Source: Zea mays (lineage: Eukaryota; Streptophyta; Magnoliopsida; Poales; Poaceae). Taken from it: DNA of 64,000 nucleotides. This document shows, piece by piece, positions 9,828 to 20,692 of this stretch; positions within the stretch are counted from its first letter, which is position 1; every line of letters begins with the position of its first letter. The DNA lies in assembly GCF_902167145.1 (NCBI RefSeq), contig NC_050098.1, positions 136,412,207-136,476,206 of the forward strand. The letters are read 5' to 3'. The notes under the pieces were generated by a model. That model ran no database searches and was not told the DNA's origin. It saw nothing but the letters and a program-made list of their open reading frames with translations. The translations under genes and the position numbers were made by a program.

Positions 9828-12800
9828 ATGATGAATACACACAAAACTCATGAGTCTCTGGCCACGGACAGTTCGGCTTCCAAGGCCGGATGGTCTGGTA
9901 TTTCACAAAAGGGTTCGGACTTTAAGACCGAACATATATCACAGCAAAAGGACAGTATTACGGATGATCCGGTCCCCGAGACCGGAGAGTCCGCCGTCAC
10001 ACAAAGATCTTCTAATTCCTCTGTGGGGAACATAATAGAGGAATTCAGAGATCTTGATAAACTAGGACAGGGGTTTACATCGGCCGATCCTTTGGAGGAG
10101 ATTGACATAGGAGATGGTAAAACTCCAAGGCCGACTTTTGTAAACAAGACCCTGGAGACTGATCCTAGAGATGAGATGATCGGTCTATTGAAGGAATATT
10201 CAGATTGCTTTGCTTGGAATTATACTGAGATGCCTGGATTAAGCCGAGAGATCGTAGAGCATCAGCTGTCTATTAAATCTGGTTTCAGACCTTTCAAGCA
10301 AAGAGCTAGAACATTTCGTCCAGATCTTCTCCCACGCATCAAGGACGAAATCCACCGGCTGCTAGAAGCTGATTTTATCAGACCTTGCAGATACGCAGAG
10401 TGGGTCTCCAATATTGTGCCGGTGGAGAAGAAGGAGTCAGGTAAACTTAGAGTACGCATTGATTTTCGCAATTTAAATAGAGCAACTCCTAAAGACGAAT
10501 ATCCCATGCACATAGCCGACACATTAATCAATAATGCATCAGGAAATAGAATTATTAGCTTCCTTGATGGTAATGCCGGATATAATCAGATTTTCATGGC
10601 CGAAGAAGATGCGTCTAAAACGGCCTTTATATGTCCAGGCTTCATTGGTTTATTTGAGTGGGTTGTCATGACATTTGGTCTGAAAAATGCTGGTGCTACT
10701 TATCAGAGGGCTATGAATTTGATCTTCCATGAATTGTTAGAAAACACTGTGGAAGTTTACATTGATGATATTGTAGTCAAATCGGCTGAGTTTAGTTCTC
10801 ATATAGTTGATTTGCGCAAAGCCTTTTATAAAATGCGTCAGTATGTTTTGAAAATGAACCCACGTAAATGTGCTTTTGGAGTGTCGGCTGGTAAGTTTTT
10901 AGGATTTGTCATACATGAACATGGTATAGAGATAGACCCTGACCGAATCAAGTCTATTCGGAATGTGGGACCTCCGACCTGTAAGGTCGAGGTATAGAGG
11001 TTTCTCGGCAAGGTAAATTATTTACGAAGGTTTATTTCTAACCTAGCCGGGAAGATTGATGCGTTCACCCCTATTCTTCGGCTTAAGAATGATGTCGAAT
11101 TCGCTTGGGGGGCAGAACAGCAAAAAGCATTTGATCTCATCAAAAAATACTTATCTTCGGCTCCCGTATTAAAAGCACCACGAGCAGGAGTACCATTCCG
11201 ATTATACATTGCAGCTGAGGATAAGGTCATTGTGGCTGTTCTGACACAAGAAACTGAGGGGAAGGAGCATGTGGTGACATATCTAAGCCGAAGGTTGGTG
11301 GATGCTGAAACAAGGTACACTTTTATTGAAAAATTATGCTTATGCTTGTTTTTTGCATGCACCAAATGTAGATGTTATTTACTGTCTAGTCATTGCACTG
11401 TTTCTGGTCAAGCCGATGTGATCAAATACATGTTGCATAACCCAATTATGAGTGATAGAATTGGTAAGTGGGCTTATGCACTCATAGAGTATGACTTGGC
11501 CTATGAACCATTGAAATCTATGAAAGGCCAAGTCATAGCGGATTTCATTGTAGAACATCAGGTTAATGATATTCATGAACTAGACCTGTCATACCTCACT
11601 ATTACTCCTTGGACTTTATATTTTGATGGATCGGTTTGCAATGAAGGGCAAGGAATTGGCATTGTGCTTGTTTCACCAAGTAATGTCTCCTTTGACTTCT
11701 CTAGCCGATTGAAAACTTATTGCACTAATAATCAAGCTGAATATGAGGCCCTCCTATTCGGCTTAGAACTTTTAAATGGTATGGGAGTAAAACATGTGAA
11801 GGTATTTGGTGATTCTCAACTGGTTGTCCAACAAGTGTTAGAAGAATATCAATGTTTTGATGGTACTCTAAATAGTTACCTTGAGAAATGTTGGAGCATA
11901 ATCCATTCTTTTGACGAATTCAGTATTCAGCATATCTCTAGAGTTGAGAATCATAGAGCTAATGATTTGGCACAAGATGCATCAGGTTATCGGATAAAGA
12001 GAGGGAAGTTTCACAAAACTGAAAATCTGATAACCAGTGCAAAGCCAAATTCGCAGGTCGCGGACCGTCCGCGTGATGACGCCGGACCGTCCGGGGTTAC
12101 CAGAAATGTTCTTTTCATCAATTCGGCTGACAATGAAGCCGATGCAAGTGATTGGAGGACACATATACTTAATTATTTACGAAATCCCAATATCAGGACA
12201 GATAAGAACATTCGGCGAACAACTTTCAAGTATGTTTTGATGAGTGATGAACTTTACCGCCGAACAGTCAATGACATCCTGCTTAAGTGCTTGGGCCCAG
12301 ATGATGCTATATTAGCCATGGCCGAAGTACATGAGGGAATTTGTGGTACTCATCAATTAGCTCCAAAGATGAAGTGGTTGTTGCGAAGGTCTGGTTTTTA
12401 TTGGCCTAGTATGATAGCTGATTGTTTCAAGTACTACAAGGGTTGCCAAGTGTGTCAAAAATTCGGCGACCTACAGTTGGTCCCTGCAGCCGAATTACAT
12501 CCTATCATCAAGCCTTGGCCGTTCAGAGGATGGGGATTAGACTTTATTGGAGAAATTCATCCTTCATCATCAAAGGGGCATCGGTTTGTGTTAGTTGCCA
12601 CTGACTACTTCACCAAATGGACTGAAGCCGTTGCTCTAAAGAACATGACACACAAGAAGGTAATTGAGTTTATAACTGAGCATATCATTCATAGATTTGG
12701 CATTCCCCAGACCTTAACTACATATCAAGGTACTTCTTTTATGTCAAAGGAGGTACGTGAATTTGCTGAATTATACAGAATTAAGCAGCTTAATTCATCT

Positions 12801-13409
12801 CCATATTATGCTCAGGCCAATGGTTAGGCCGAGTCTAGCAATAGGACATTGATTAATTTGATAAAAAAGAAAATATCTGATAATCCTAAACATTGGCATA
12901 AGATTTTGTCTGAGGCTTTATGGGCTCATAGAATATCTAAACATAGGGCTACTAAAGTATCTCCTTTTGAGCTTGTCTATGGGCAGGAAGCAGTGTTGCC
13001 TGTGGAAATAAGTTTGAATGCTGTCAGGTTCGCCAGACAAAATGATCTAAATGCTACCGATTATTATGATTCAATGATGGATAATATTGATGAGGTGACC
13101 GACAAAAGGATGATAGCTTTGGGAGCAATAGAAAAGGACAAAATCATGGTAGCCAGGGCCTACAACAAGAAGGTCAAAGCAAAATCATTTCAAGTAGGGG
13201 ACCTGGTGTGGAAGACCATTCTGCCTCTAAGGAATAAAGACCGGAAGTTCGGGAAATGGTCACCAAGCTGGGAAGGTCCTTATAAAGTAAAACATGTGAT
13301 GTCTGGCAATGCCTATTTGCTACAAACATTACAAGGCAAGGACTTGCCTAAGGCTTTGAATGGACGTTTCCTCAAACAGTACCATCCTAGTATGTGGCAG
13401 GATGCCTAA
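9828..13409 (+). pseudogene. G1 reverse transcriptase, RNase H and integrase, three-part frame
   Basis: One reading frame covers 9828-13409 but is cut by TAG at 10995-10997 and 12825-12827. RT shows KLRVRIDFRNLNRATPKDEY, FGLKNAGATYQR and YIDDIVVKS (about 10756-10782). A first RNase H follows, then the archaeal-type RNase H (LYFDGSVCNEGQG, near 11620). Integrase has the HHCC zinc-binding segment ending CQVCQ (about 12325-12460). The first catalytic Asp is at 12540 (LDFIG) and the Glu at 12831 (AES). The second catalytic position reads TTYQGTS, so Tyr (codon 12723-12725) replaces Asp with the usual 35-residue spacing to Glu. The C-terminus (KQYHPSMWQDA) has no chromodomain. Both stops fit CAG to TAG changes. 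Confidence 0.9.
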
Positions 13410-13480
13410 GAGAACCGATGTAATCACATCGAGTTAGTTGCTTTTGGTTTGCTCAGCTCCACCAAAAGGCAGGGGGCATA
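13410..13480 (+). promoter_or_regulatory. G1 3' non-coding segment with polypurine tract
   Basis: A short spacer after the integrase stop ends in aaaaggcagggggcata immediately before the 3' LTR, the expected polypurine primer for plus-strand synthesis. Confidence 0.7.
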
Positions 13481-14112
13481 TGTTGAGCACCATTTTGAGC
13501 GGGCGGACGGTCCGGCCCTGAGGCCGGACGGTCCGTGGTCCGAACAGTCCGCGCCTGTGGGCCGGACGGTCCGCGCATGCGCAGAGCAGTTCAGGGTTCC
13601 GAGTTTTGTGCTATGTTTGTTTGCTAGATTTGCGGAATTAACCCGGAATCCAGTCGTGTAAAGGGTCCAGCCCCCCTCCTTTATATAAAGAGAGGTCTAC
13701 GGCCGATTTGTAACAATCAATCGAATCAATACAACTTCTATTTGCATTTATTTCCAGTACAATTAGGAGTAGTTCTAGTCTAGTTCTAGTTTAGCCTCTC
13801 GATCCCCAAATTCTTCGCCTCTCTTCGACTCTACGCCGATTAGAGGAGTCTAGGTCGGCGGCCCGAGCCTAGACAATCCCTAGGATCTCTCCTCCCTGAC
13901 GGGGTCCCTCCCGGGAGCGAGATCCAGGCGCCACCGGCGATCTTCCGTCGCCCCTGCGCACGCGCGGACCGTCCGGCCCCAGGGCGCGGACCATCCGGCC
14001 GTTAGGCAGGAAACCCTAGCCCCTGCGCCAGGTCGCGGACCGTCCGCGCCTGACCAGAGAGCACCGCCGCCGGTTCTTCTTGAGTATTTGACGCTCCGAA
14101 AAGGCATCAACA
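13481..14112 (+). repeat. G1 3' LTR
   Basis: 632 bases from tgttgagc to catcaaca, with the same TATA region as the 5' LTR (ttatataaag at 13681). It carries an extra or differently ordered set of palindromic motifs compared with the 5' copy. Confidence 0.92.
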
Positions 14113-14212
14113 GTGTGGTTGCTATTTGGCAAAATATAACGCATTTGCAGTGAAAGGCTGAGCGGCCGGTGAAAGGCTGGGATGTGGAGTTGAGCTGTGG
14201 CGGTGCTTTTGT

Positions 14213-14385
14213 CCAGGGGCAAAGGCGTCCCATTAAAGGTTTACAGGACACGAAAACAAGGTGAAGTTGCTAATAACCCCCTAAATGATATTTTGTCTGT
14301 AAGTAATGGCGTATTAACGAAACGCGTTTACATAATGGCATTTGGGCGAATTCAAGTTCCATAATGGCAGAAATCCAATTTTCTC
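14213..14385 (-). repeat. MULE terminal inverted repeat, right
   Basis: Reverse complement of 3958-4150 with small gaps. The outer end reads GAGAAAATTGGATTTCTGCC on the minus strand and is followed outward by the tccaggaga duplication at 14386-14394. Confidence 0.9.
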
Positions 14386-14600
14386 TCCAGGAGACCAAGG
14401 TACCACCCTACGACACCCACGCCAGGCCCGAATGCGACGATCTTTCTGCTAGGCGGGCGCGCCCGCGGTATGGGCGGTGGCTTGGAGGAGATGAGGTGGG
14501 TGCGGAAGTGAGACCAGGGTGAGGAGCTGGGCCTGCGGGGTTTGAGACGGAGAGGGAAGAGGAGGCGGCCGCCGGCGTGGAAAGCTCGGGCAGTGGCCAT
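14386..14600 (-). pseudogene. Mpv17/PMP22-family gene, 5' part of exon 1
   Basis: On the minus strand the ATG at 14600 (MATARAFHAGG) opens an N-terminal region rich in Pro, Arg and Ser, possibly an organelle-targeting peptide. It leads into FGPGVGVVGWYLGLL, where the MULE interrupts. Across the insertion, counting one copy of the 9-bp duplication, the frame continues into ARPVLTKS at 3948-3879, as expected for this family. The promoter is therefore separated from the rest of the gene by 10.4 kb, and the read-through frame into the MULE ends after about ten residues. An upstream in-frame Met at 14738 is possible but adds sequence unlike the family. Confidence 0.85.
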
Positions 14601-14941
14601 GGCGGCGGCGGCGACCGTTGGGTTCCTGACTTCCTGGACGGACGACGATTGCCGTTGGAGGAGGGAAAAGCGGGAGTGACGGCACGAACATGGCCCACAA
14701 ATGTTCAACGGACAGAAGAATCCCTCTGCATGAGGCATAGGAACACCGGGGAGCTATTCGCTTTGTATTAAAATCGGTTGTTTAACTTATCAATATAGAC
14801 AAAAATATTATATAAACAGTAAAAATTGATACGAATTAAAGTCTAATAATATTTTCTTACGACTCCTCCAATAGACGCGAGAGTTCCATAAGGCACCTGT
14901 CTGTCCCACTTACTTTGCCTTCTCTTTTTCTACACCTTAGC
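14601..14941 (-). promoter_or_regulatory. 5' flank of the Mpv17/PMP22-family gene
   Basis: It is GC-rich up to about 14700, then AT-rich. It should hold the 5' untranslated leader and core promoter of the minus-strand gene. No individual element could be fixed. Confidence 0.4.
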
Positions 14942-15067
14942 AATGAGGTCTCTGAGGAAAGTGATGAGCAAACTCCGAGGCCTCCTCACGTCGTGGACAC
15001 CCTCAAATCAACTAGCATTGAGGTCGCCGAAGAAACCCCAGTAGATGACACGGAAGAAGAGTTCTGA
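14942..15067 (+). pseudogene. Possible terminal exon fragment, acidic
   Basis: After a textbook 3' splice site (pyrimidine run ending accttag at 14940) an open stretch of 41 codons ends in TGA. The peptide (NEVSEESDEQTPRPPHVVD..., ending DDTEEEF) is acidic and looks like a protein C-terminus. I recognise no family and no upstream exon. It may be a captured gene fragment or chance. Confidence 0.25.
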
Positions 15068-15792
15068 AGGAAGAACACTGGATCTCTTTACTCGAACGTC
15101 TTTAGGCGATGTACAATTGTGGCAGGTAGTCAGCTAGAGATTAAACAATTGCCAATGCAATAGTCGCACGTGTATATGTCGAAAATACACGAAAAACAAT
15201 TGCGATAGTAAATCAAAATGCCAACACGGCTCACCAAGTTGAATCTGTCATCGCTGATGTCCCATTTAAACTGGTGACATGTTAAATTTTATTAATCTAC
15301 ATAGGGTAACTGGTTAATTGGATGGCAACAAAGCTTATGTAATGTAATGTTGTGCATTTAGGTCTGCTGGCCGGAAGGCATCAAAATAAGGCAACACAAT
15401 TACTAAAGAGAGAGGCCTTCTCATTTTCAATTTATCTCCAGCTTTGGAGATGAGTAGAATTATGTGAAGGCTTATGGGATTGAAACTTTAATGAATTTGA
15501 GAATACATAAATGCACAAAAGATATCTTCGGAGTTGTACCCTTCTTATTATTCACTTTTTTTACAAATAGATACATTTATGCCTTTGTAAGTATAAAAAG
15601 CAATCTGTTTGTAAGGACTAACTTAGCTTCGGAGGTGGAGCAATCTGGTGCCACGTGAATAAAAAATGTCCCCGTGCATGGCACTGTTCACCTATTTATA
15701 GGGACAACTCGGTATACAACTTTGTGCTAAATTACAATTATAGCCTCGAACCATATACACATTACTACGAAAATTTCTAGAGACATTAATGT
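15068..15792. other. Intergenic, possible old LTR fragment
   Basis: No coding frame. On the minus strand, cctataaatag near 15702-15692 followed by gtgaacagtgcc resembles a retrotransposon LTR promoter, so an old solo or truncated LTR is possible. No boundaries or target duplication could be found. M is inserted after 15792; aatgt at 15788-15792 is the candidate left target site. Confidence 0.3.
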
Positions 15793-18130
15793 TGAAAGTT
15801 CCCTTTGCCCGAGAACATAGATCTGGATGTCACTTAGAGGGGGTGAATAGGCGAATAAAAAATAACACTAAAACTTAGAACTTCTTACTATACTAAAGTC
15901 TGGATCGTAGTAGAATGAAGTTGACTCGAGTAGATCGCAGAGGAATACCGGTCCTTATCTTGAAAATAATTCTACACTTCAAAAACAACTTATACCAAAG
16001 ATAAGTAGTGAAGTGCAAATCAAGTCAAATAGGAGACAAGGAATAAGACATAGTAAAGAAGAGACAAGCGACACAGGGATTTATCCCGTGGTTCGGGCCA
16101 AACTTGAAATGCTTGCCTACATCCATGTTGGAGTTAGCCAACCTGACTTGGAGTCTATTTCAACTCCTTTCTCCATTTGCTCAAATCTGTTACCAGGTGG
16201 CAGATCGAGGCTTCCACTATGTTAATGATGGTAACAACAGTGTCGTGACTGTTTACAACTTTCTCGACACACAACAACAGAGTAACTCTACTTGCTCAAG
16301 ATCATCACTCTTCTTTCTAGCAGCACCTCTCTTCTCTTTTGGCTTATAACTGCGCCAACACTAAGGTAGTGTTTGGTTGAGGAGCCAAGTAGAACGGAGT
16401 CGTTCCATCCTTGATTCTAGGAACGGAGCCGCTCTGTTCTGTGTTTGGTAATCTGGAACGGAGCGGCTCTGTTTTTTGTTTGGTTGCAGAGTGAACGGAA
16501 CGGAGCGTGACTGTGAGAGCGGGATAGGAACGGAGCGGCTCCGTCCAGTTGATATTTTGGAGTGGAATGGTTCCGGATCTGAGGAGAATATTCCCTAATT
16601 GGAGCCATTCCGTTCTAGTTACTTTGTAACCAAACAGCAACAAAACTGGGACAGAACGGCTCCGTTCTACTTGGCTCTTCAACCAAACACTACCTAAGTA
16701 TAGAGAGAAATACACAAGCGAGGGAGATAGAAATGATTTGCAATGAGTCCACACTTGTTTGCTCCAAAGGTGTGTTGAAAGAGGATGCCTATGGGGTCCT
16801 TTTATAGCCCCAAAAGGCCCCATACTTGTTGCTCTTTCCGTCTCAAAGTTGCTAGAAATTTGCACTTTCTCAAGGGCATCGGACTAGGTCCATGCGCCCC
16901 TAGTCTGGGATCTTGATTAGTAGCCTTCCCCTTCTGATGGTCACCGGATCGGTCTGGTGCACCATAGGATTGGGCCACGTCAGCTAGCCGTTGGGCTGAG
17001 CCAGCGCACATGCGAAGTGACTGTTGGACAAGGTTCGATGCGCCATTGGGCCAACACTATTCACGGTCCAGTGATTTTTAGCTAAAAATCCTGAGACCGT
17101 ATGGTTCCTGTTGAAGGTCTAGTGTGCCACCGGACCAATCCTGTTCAAGGTCCAGTGCACCCAGACAAATAGCACTCAAAGTCATTTTTCTTCGAATCTT
17201 TCTCCGATCGACTTAGAATTTCTTGGTCACCTTTCTGGGACTTAGACAAACATAATTAGAGAGCAATCCAATTGACTAAGTCTTCTGAACTTACATCTGC
17301 CTCATCTTTTTCCTAGATTTTCGGTTTCACCTCAAACATGGCCTCAGATGACACTTTCTCTACAAATCGACTTAGAGAGCAAACCAAAGTGCCATATGTG
17401 GTGTAAAATGTGTATGCAACATAGTTAAGCACTCGAACCTTGAATACTTAACCTTTTTCATTATTTTGCACCTTTTAGTCTGTTTGGGGTTAGGATTGGA
17501 CTCCAAAACATCGAGTTGCCACAACTTGATCTCTTAAGTTGTCCATGAGCTCCAACACCCTGCAATGGTCACATAGAACAAATCCAAACACAAGAATAAC
17601 CCAAACTGGAGGTCAGAGTGAACTTAGCTCTTTTGGGTCAATTCCAGGTTTTGACTTTGATACTTCTCTTTCTAGTGTCCATGTCCTACCGCTTGAGCTA
17701 GGATCTTGAACCTTATGACTTGAACCATAATCCGTAAGAATTACCTCAATGGTTCCAAGTCACGCCCTTATTTATTAATCCTCAATGCACAATGACCTTC
17801 CTCGGCTAATCAACCTTGACTTTTGCAGAGCCTCTTCTTTACCTTGGCTTTAGGTACCTCAGTCACCTTGACCTTCTCCCTGGCTCTAGTACCTTGAAGC
17901 TTTGCAACAACTACACCATATGAACAATATAATCCATCACATGAATATCTACCAACAAGATAAACAATATGCACCATAGATATCATTCAACACATAGATA
18001 CCAATTATCACAAAATTAACCAATTATCATTAAAACAAGATAATGCTACATAGCACCAATTAAAGCATACCATGATATTAGCATTATCAACACAAATCAT
18101 GCATTCCCTAAGAGATATAAAGACAATTAA
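15793..18130 (-). repeat. M LTR, inner boundary approximate
   Basis: Homologous to the P LTR in inverted orientation: the gagggggtgaata end, the tataaaagg promoter near 16800 (minus strand) and the dispersed gtgcaccggacc-type segments correspond. The inner boundary is uncertain because several polypurine tracts occur between 18137 and 18391. Length includes the 330-bp MITE at 16365. Confidence 0.6.
16365..16694. mobile_element. Tourist-like (PIF/Harbinger) MITE in the M LTR
   Basis: 330 bases with near-perfect terminal inverted repeats of over 30 bases beginning GGTAGTGTTTGGTTGA. It is flanked by the 3-bp duplication TAA (16362-16364 and 16695-16697). The interior is built of repeated gaacggagcgg-type blocks on both strands. 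It has no coding capacity. Confidence 0.88.
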
Positions 18131-19510
18131 GGAAACCCCCCTTGAGAATAAAGGGAGCTTGTCCTCGTTACAAGGACAAGCTTTAAGCTCTTTATGCACC
18201 AAACTACTTATCCCCCTCAAGACAAGCTTCCCTCTCAGGCAATGTAAGCTTTAACAATAACTTCTCCCCTTTGACATCAAACACCAAAACATCATACATC
18301 AAAATTAATAACATGAGAATGATGTCAAGGGACAACAAGGCATGAAGTAAGGAATTGCAATCACAAATCTAACTTACCCCCCTCTTACTCATTAAGATAA
18401 GTAATTCATACTCTAGAGGGGATCTAGGTACAAGGATAAATCCCATGAGTGATTTACCTCCCTTTGTACTTCTTCATTGATACCAGATGAAAACTTTTTA
18501 GTGACACCAATGGAGAGTCTTCTCATAGGAGATTCCCCGTGTGACTGATTCTCTATCTTGATCTATACTTGTAACTTAACCACAAGGATAAAAACAAGTT
18601 ATAACATTAATGACACAAGAGAATATGCCTAAAGCTAGTGATCACCTTATTATACCAATTTGAAACAAATATCAATTGATACTCAAAAATACATGGTGAA
18701 ACACTAGTTGTGACCACCCTACAATCTAGTGACTCATATAATACCAATTAAACACATCAAAAGACTGAAGCTCGAAACAAGCATCAAAATCAATTGCAAT
18801 GAAGCATGAATCACATGAATTGCAAGGCACTAGATTAATGATTTACTATCAAGTTAGTGCATCTAAAAGATATGAATGCCCACAAGATATCACACGAGGG
18901 GAAAACACCAAGATTGAAACATGATGCACTAATCTAGCAATTAAGAGCAATAAAGAATCCCAACATATTAAGAGCAGCTAACATAACATTTCTAGAATAT
19001 GAAATAAAGCTCAAGACACCAAAGTACTACTAGGATATCAATTGAGAGTACTCATTAAGATACCAAATTGTGAATCTTAAAGATGTCGTGTTTGTAGCTT
19101 GCTCAACCATTCTTCCCACATGGGACTACATGATATCACTTTAAGAAAATTGTTAGTCTCAAATGACACAAGATGTATGTGCTCCCCTAAAGTTGTGTAT
19201 CAAGTACTCGAATGACTTGCCATATGCACTTTCTAGCATTTAAGAAGGCTAGAGGGATGCCGCACACATCTTGGTCAAGGCATACAAATATCAATTGATA
19301 GAATTAACTCTATGTCTACTCAAGAACATGCCTTTACAAAATAGATCACATAAATTGAAATATAGGCATGCTACATACACAAGATGATCTTTACAAAAAT
19401 CCAAATGGCATAAAACATATCATCAAGCATCGATCATACTTCTCAACTCTAGTGCATATGAGTACCAAATGAAAGGATTGACACCAAATCTAGGCAAAAG
19501 CACTATTAAG
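18131..19510 (-). other. M interior, non-coding, with polypurine tracts
   Basis: AT-rich with no frame worth calling. On the minus strand several purine tracts (near 18391-18374, 18275-18262, 18215-18205 and 18143-18136) match the multiple polypurine tracts reported for Sireviruses just ahead of the 3' LTR. Confidence 0.5.
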
Positions 19511-19705
19511 CATTGTTATCCTAAACCCTAAACGGTAAATAGTCGGTCATCCTCTATTTAGCGTTTAATCGGACTACACAGGCATTTAAACGGACTAAAA
19601 ACAAATTATACAAGATTACACAACATAAACGGTCTAAACGGTTAGCTACTGAGTAGCATTTAAACGGTGTTTAAACGATCTAAACGGTCGTTTAGGATAA
19701 CAATG
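19511..19705. mobile_element. hAT-type MITE in M
   Basis: 195 bases with terminal inverted repeats CATTGTTATCCTAAAC, flanked by the perfect 8-bp duplication ctattaag (19503-19510 and 19706-19713), the length typical of hAT transposons. Inside, aaacggt/accgttt units repeat on both strands. No coding capacity. Confidence 0.9.
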
Positions 19706-19713
19706 CTATTAAG

Positions 19714-20692
19714 CAATATCAATTGAAAGGTAAAAGCACACCACATGCATAAGAAGAATTTATCCTAACTATTGGCATTTCTTCATCCTATAGAAACAAC
19801 ATGCATCACAATGAAGAAACCATTTTAGGAAGACCAATCCATGGAACTACTCATGTAATACCATGAAAAGTACATAGTTCCATACCTTTGTCTTTTTACC
19901 TGAATGCTACAAAGTCCACTCTGAAGGCATTTTTGCTTGTGCATGCCACTCCTTCTTTGATCACTACTTGACATAGCTCACAGAGTGCATTAGTAACACA
20001 AGCAAGAGGTTTTATGTTAGCAACCATAGGTTACTAAAACAAATAACCCTCATAAATATGGACTAAACTATAAATATCATGCTTGCACAAGGGGATAGCA
20101 ATTGACGCACATTCCTACCAATTGCAAAAATTTGCACCAAAAAGTAAGATAACATGATTAATACAAAATATGAACTCCAAGTCTAGCCACATAAATCAAC
20201 ATATCATATGCCATGGCAGATACAAAATATAGATCAATATAGAACAATCTCATGACTAGATAAGCATGATAAGCACCATTTGAAGACTATGCCATGAATA
20301 AGCCAATTTGAAACAACCAGATTGCCAGAACGGGTTAGATAGAGCATAAGCAATATCAACATAAGGAGCACTCCAAAGACAGGTAAAACAAGATATCTAG
20401 ATACTCAAGTGCATCAAGATTTTCCTATATGTCTACTCAAAGCACTAGGAATAACCAATTAAAAATAATGCACTTAAAGTTGCGGTGCTTTGGATATTTT
20501 CACGTTGTAGGATCCCTTCTTCATTATCCATTAAAGTCCTTTATACCTACAACTCAACTTGACTTGAGATGAACATGGAGTTATAGATATAACAATAATT
20601 TCAACTTTGACTTAGAGAATAAATAATGAAATTTTTAGCTTAAGTTTAGAACATGAATTAACCGCCTTAAGCCTTCCCAAAGTCTCCATTTC
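19714..20692 (-). other. M interior, non-coding
   Basis: Aligns in reverse complement with P 33978-34669 and the start of P 55669-56092. No reading frame is shared between the two copies, so it is non-coding in both. Confidence 0.55.

Larger units (their letters stand above)
4968..14112 (+). mobile_element. G1: Ty3/gypsy LTR retrotransposon, Tat lineage, decayed
   Basis: Two LTRs (4968-5581 and 13481-14112) flank gag, protease, RT, RNase H, archaeal-type RNase H and integrase in that order. The insertion is bounded by the 5-bp duplication gtgtg (4963-4967 and 14113-14117) and lies inside the MULE. The primer-binding site follows the 5' LTR and a purine-rich tract precedes the 3' LTR. The second RNase H domain and the absence of a chromodomain place it in the Tat lineage. 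Four in-frame TAG codons, a frame change near 9800 and loss of the second integrase Asp make it non-autonomous. A GGACNGTCC-cored palindrome is scattered through LTRs and coding sequence. Confidence 0.93.
3958..14385. mobile_element. Pack-MULE-type Mutator-like element inserted in PMP22 exon 1 (contains nested G1)
   Basis: The ends are long terminal inverted repeats that begin GAGAAAATT and resemble the maize Mu start (GAGATAATT in Mu). The element is bounded by the perfect 9-bp duplication tccaggaga. Without the nested gypsy element (4968-14112 and one duplication copy) it is about 1.3 kb. It has no transposase gene and must have moved using an enzyme supplied in trans. It carries a piece of a host gene (EMC2-like, 4550-4715), the hallmark of Pack-MULEs, and perhaps a small MITE at 4179-4496. 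Orientation is not assigned because no transposase is present. Confidence 0.9.
15793..20692 (-). mobile_element. M: Sirevirus-like copia element, minus strand, truncated by P
   Basis: The minus-strand LTR end (gggaactttca) is at 15793. Reading into the element are the LTR (to about 18130) and about 2.5 kb of AT-rich non-coding interior. The interior aligns in inverted orientation with P; for example M 20080-20000 matches P around 34575-34660, and M near 19990 matches P just after 55669. No RT or integrase is visible. M ends where the P LTR begins at 20693, so the rest of M should lie beyond P, outside the window. Two MITEs have inserted into M, fitting an older age. Confidence 0.7.
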
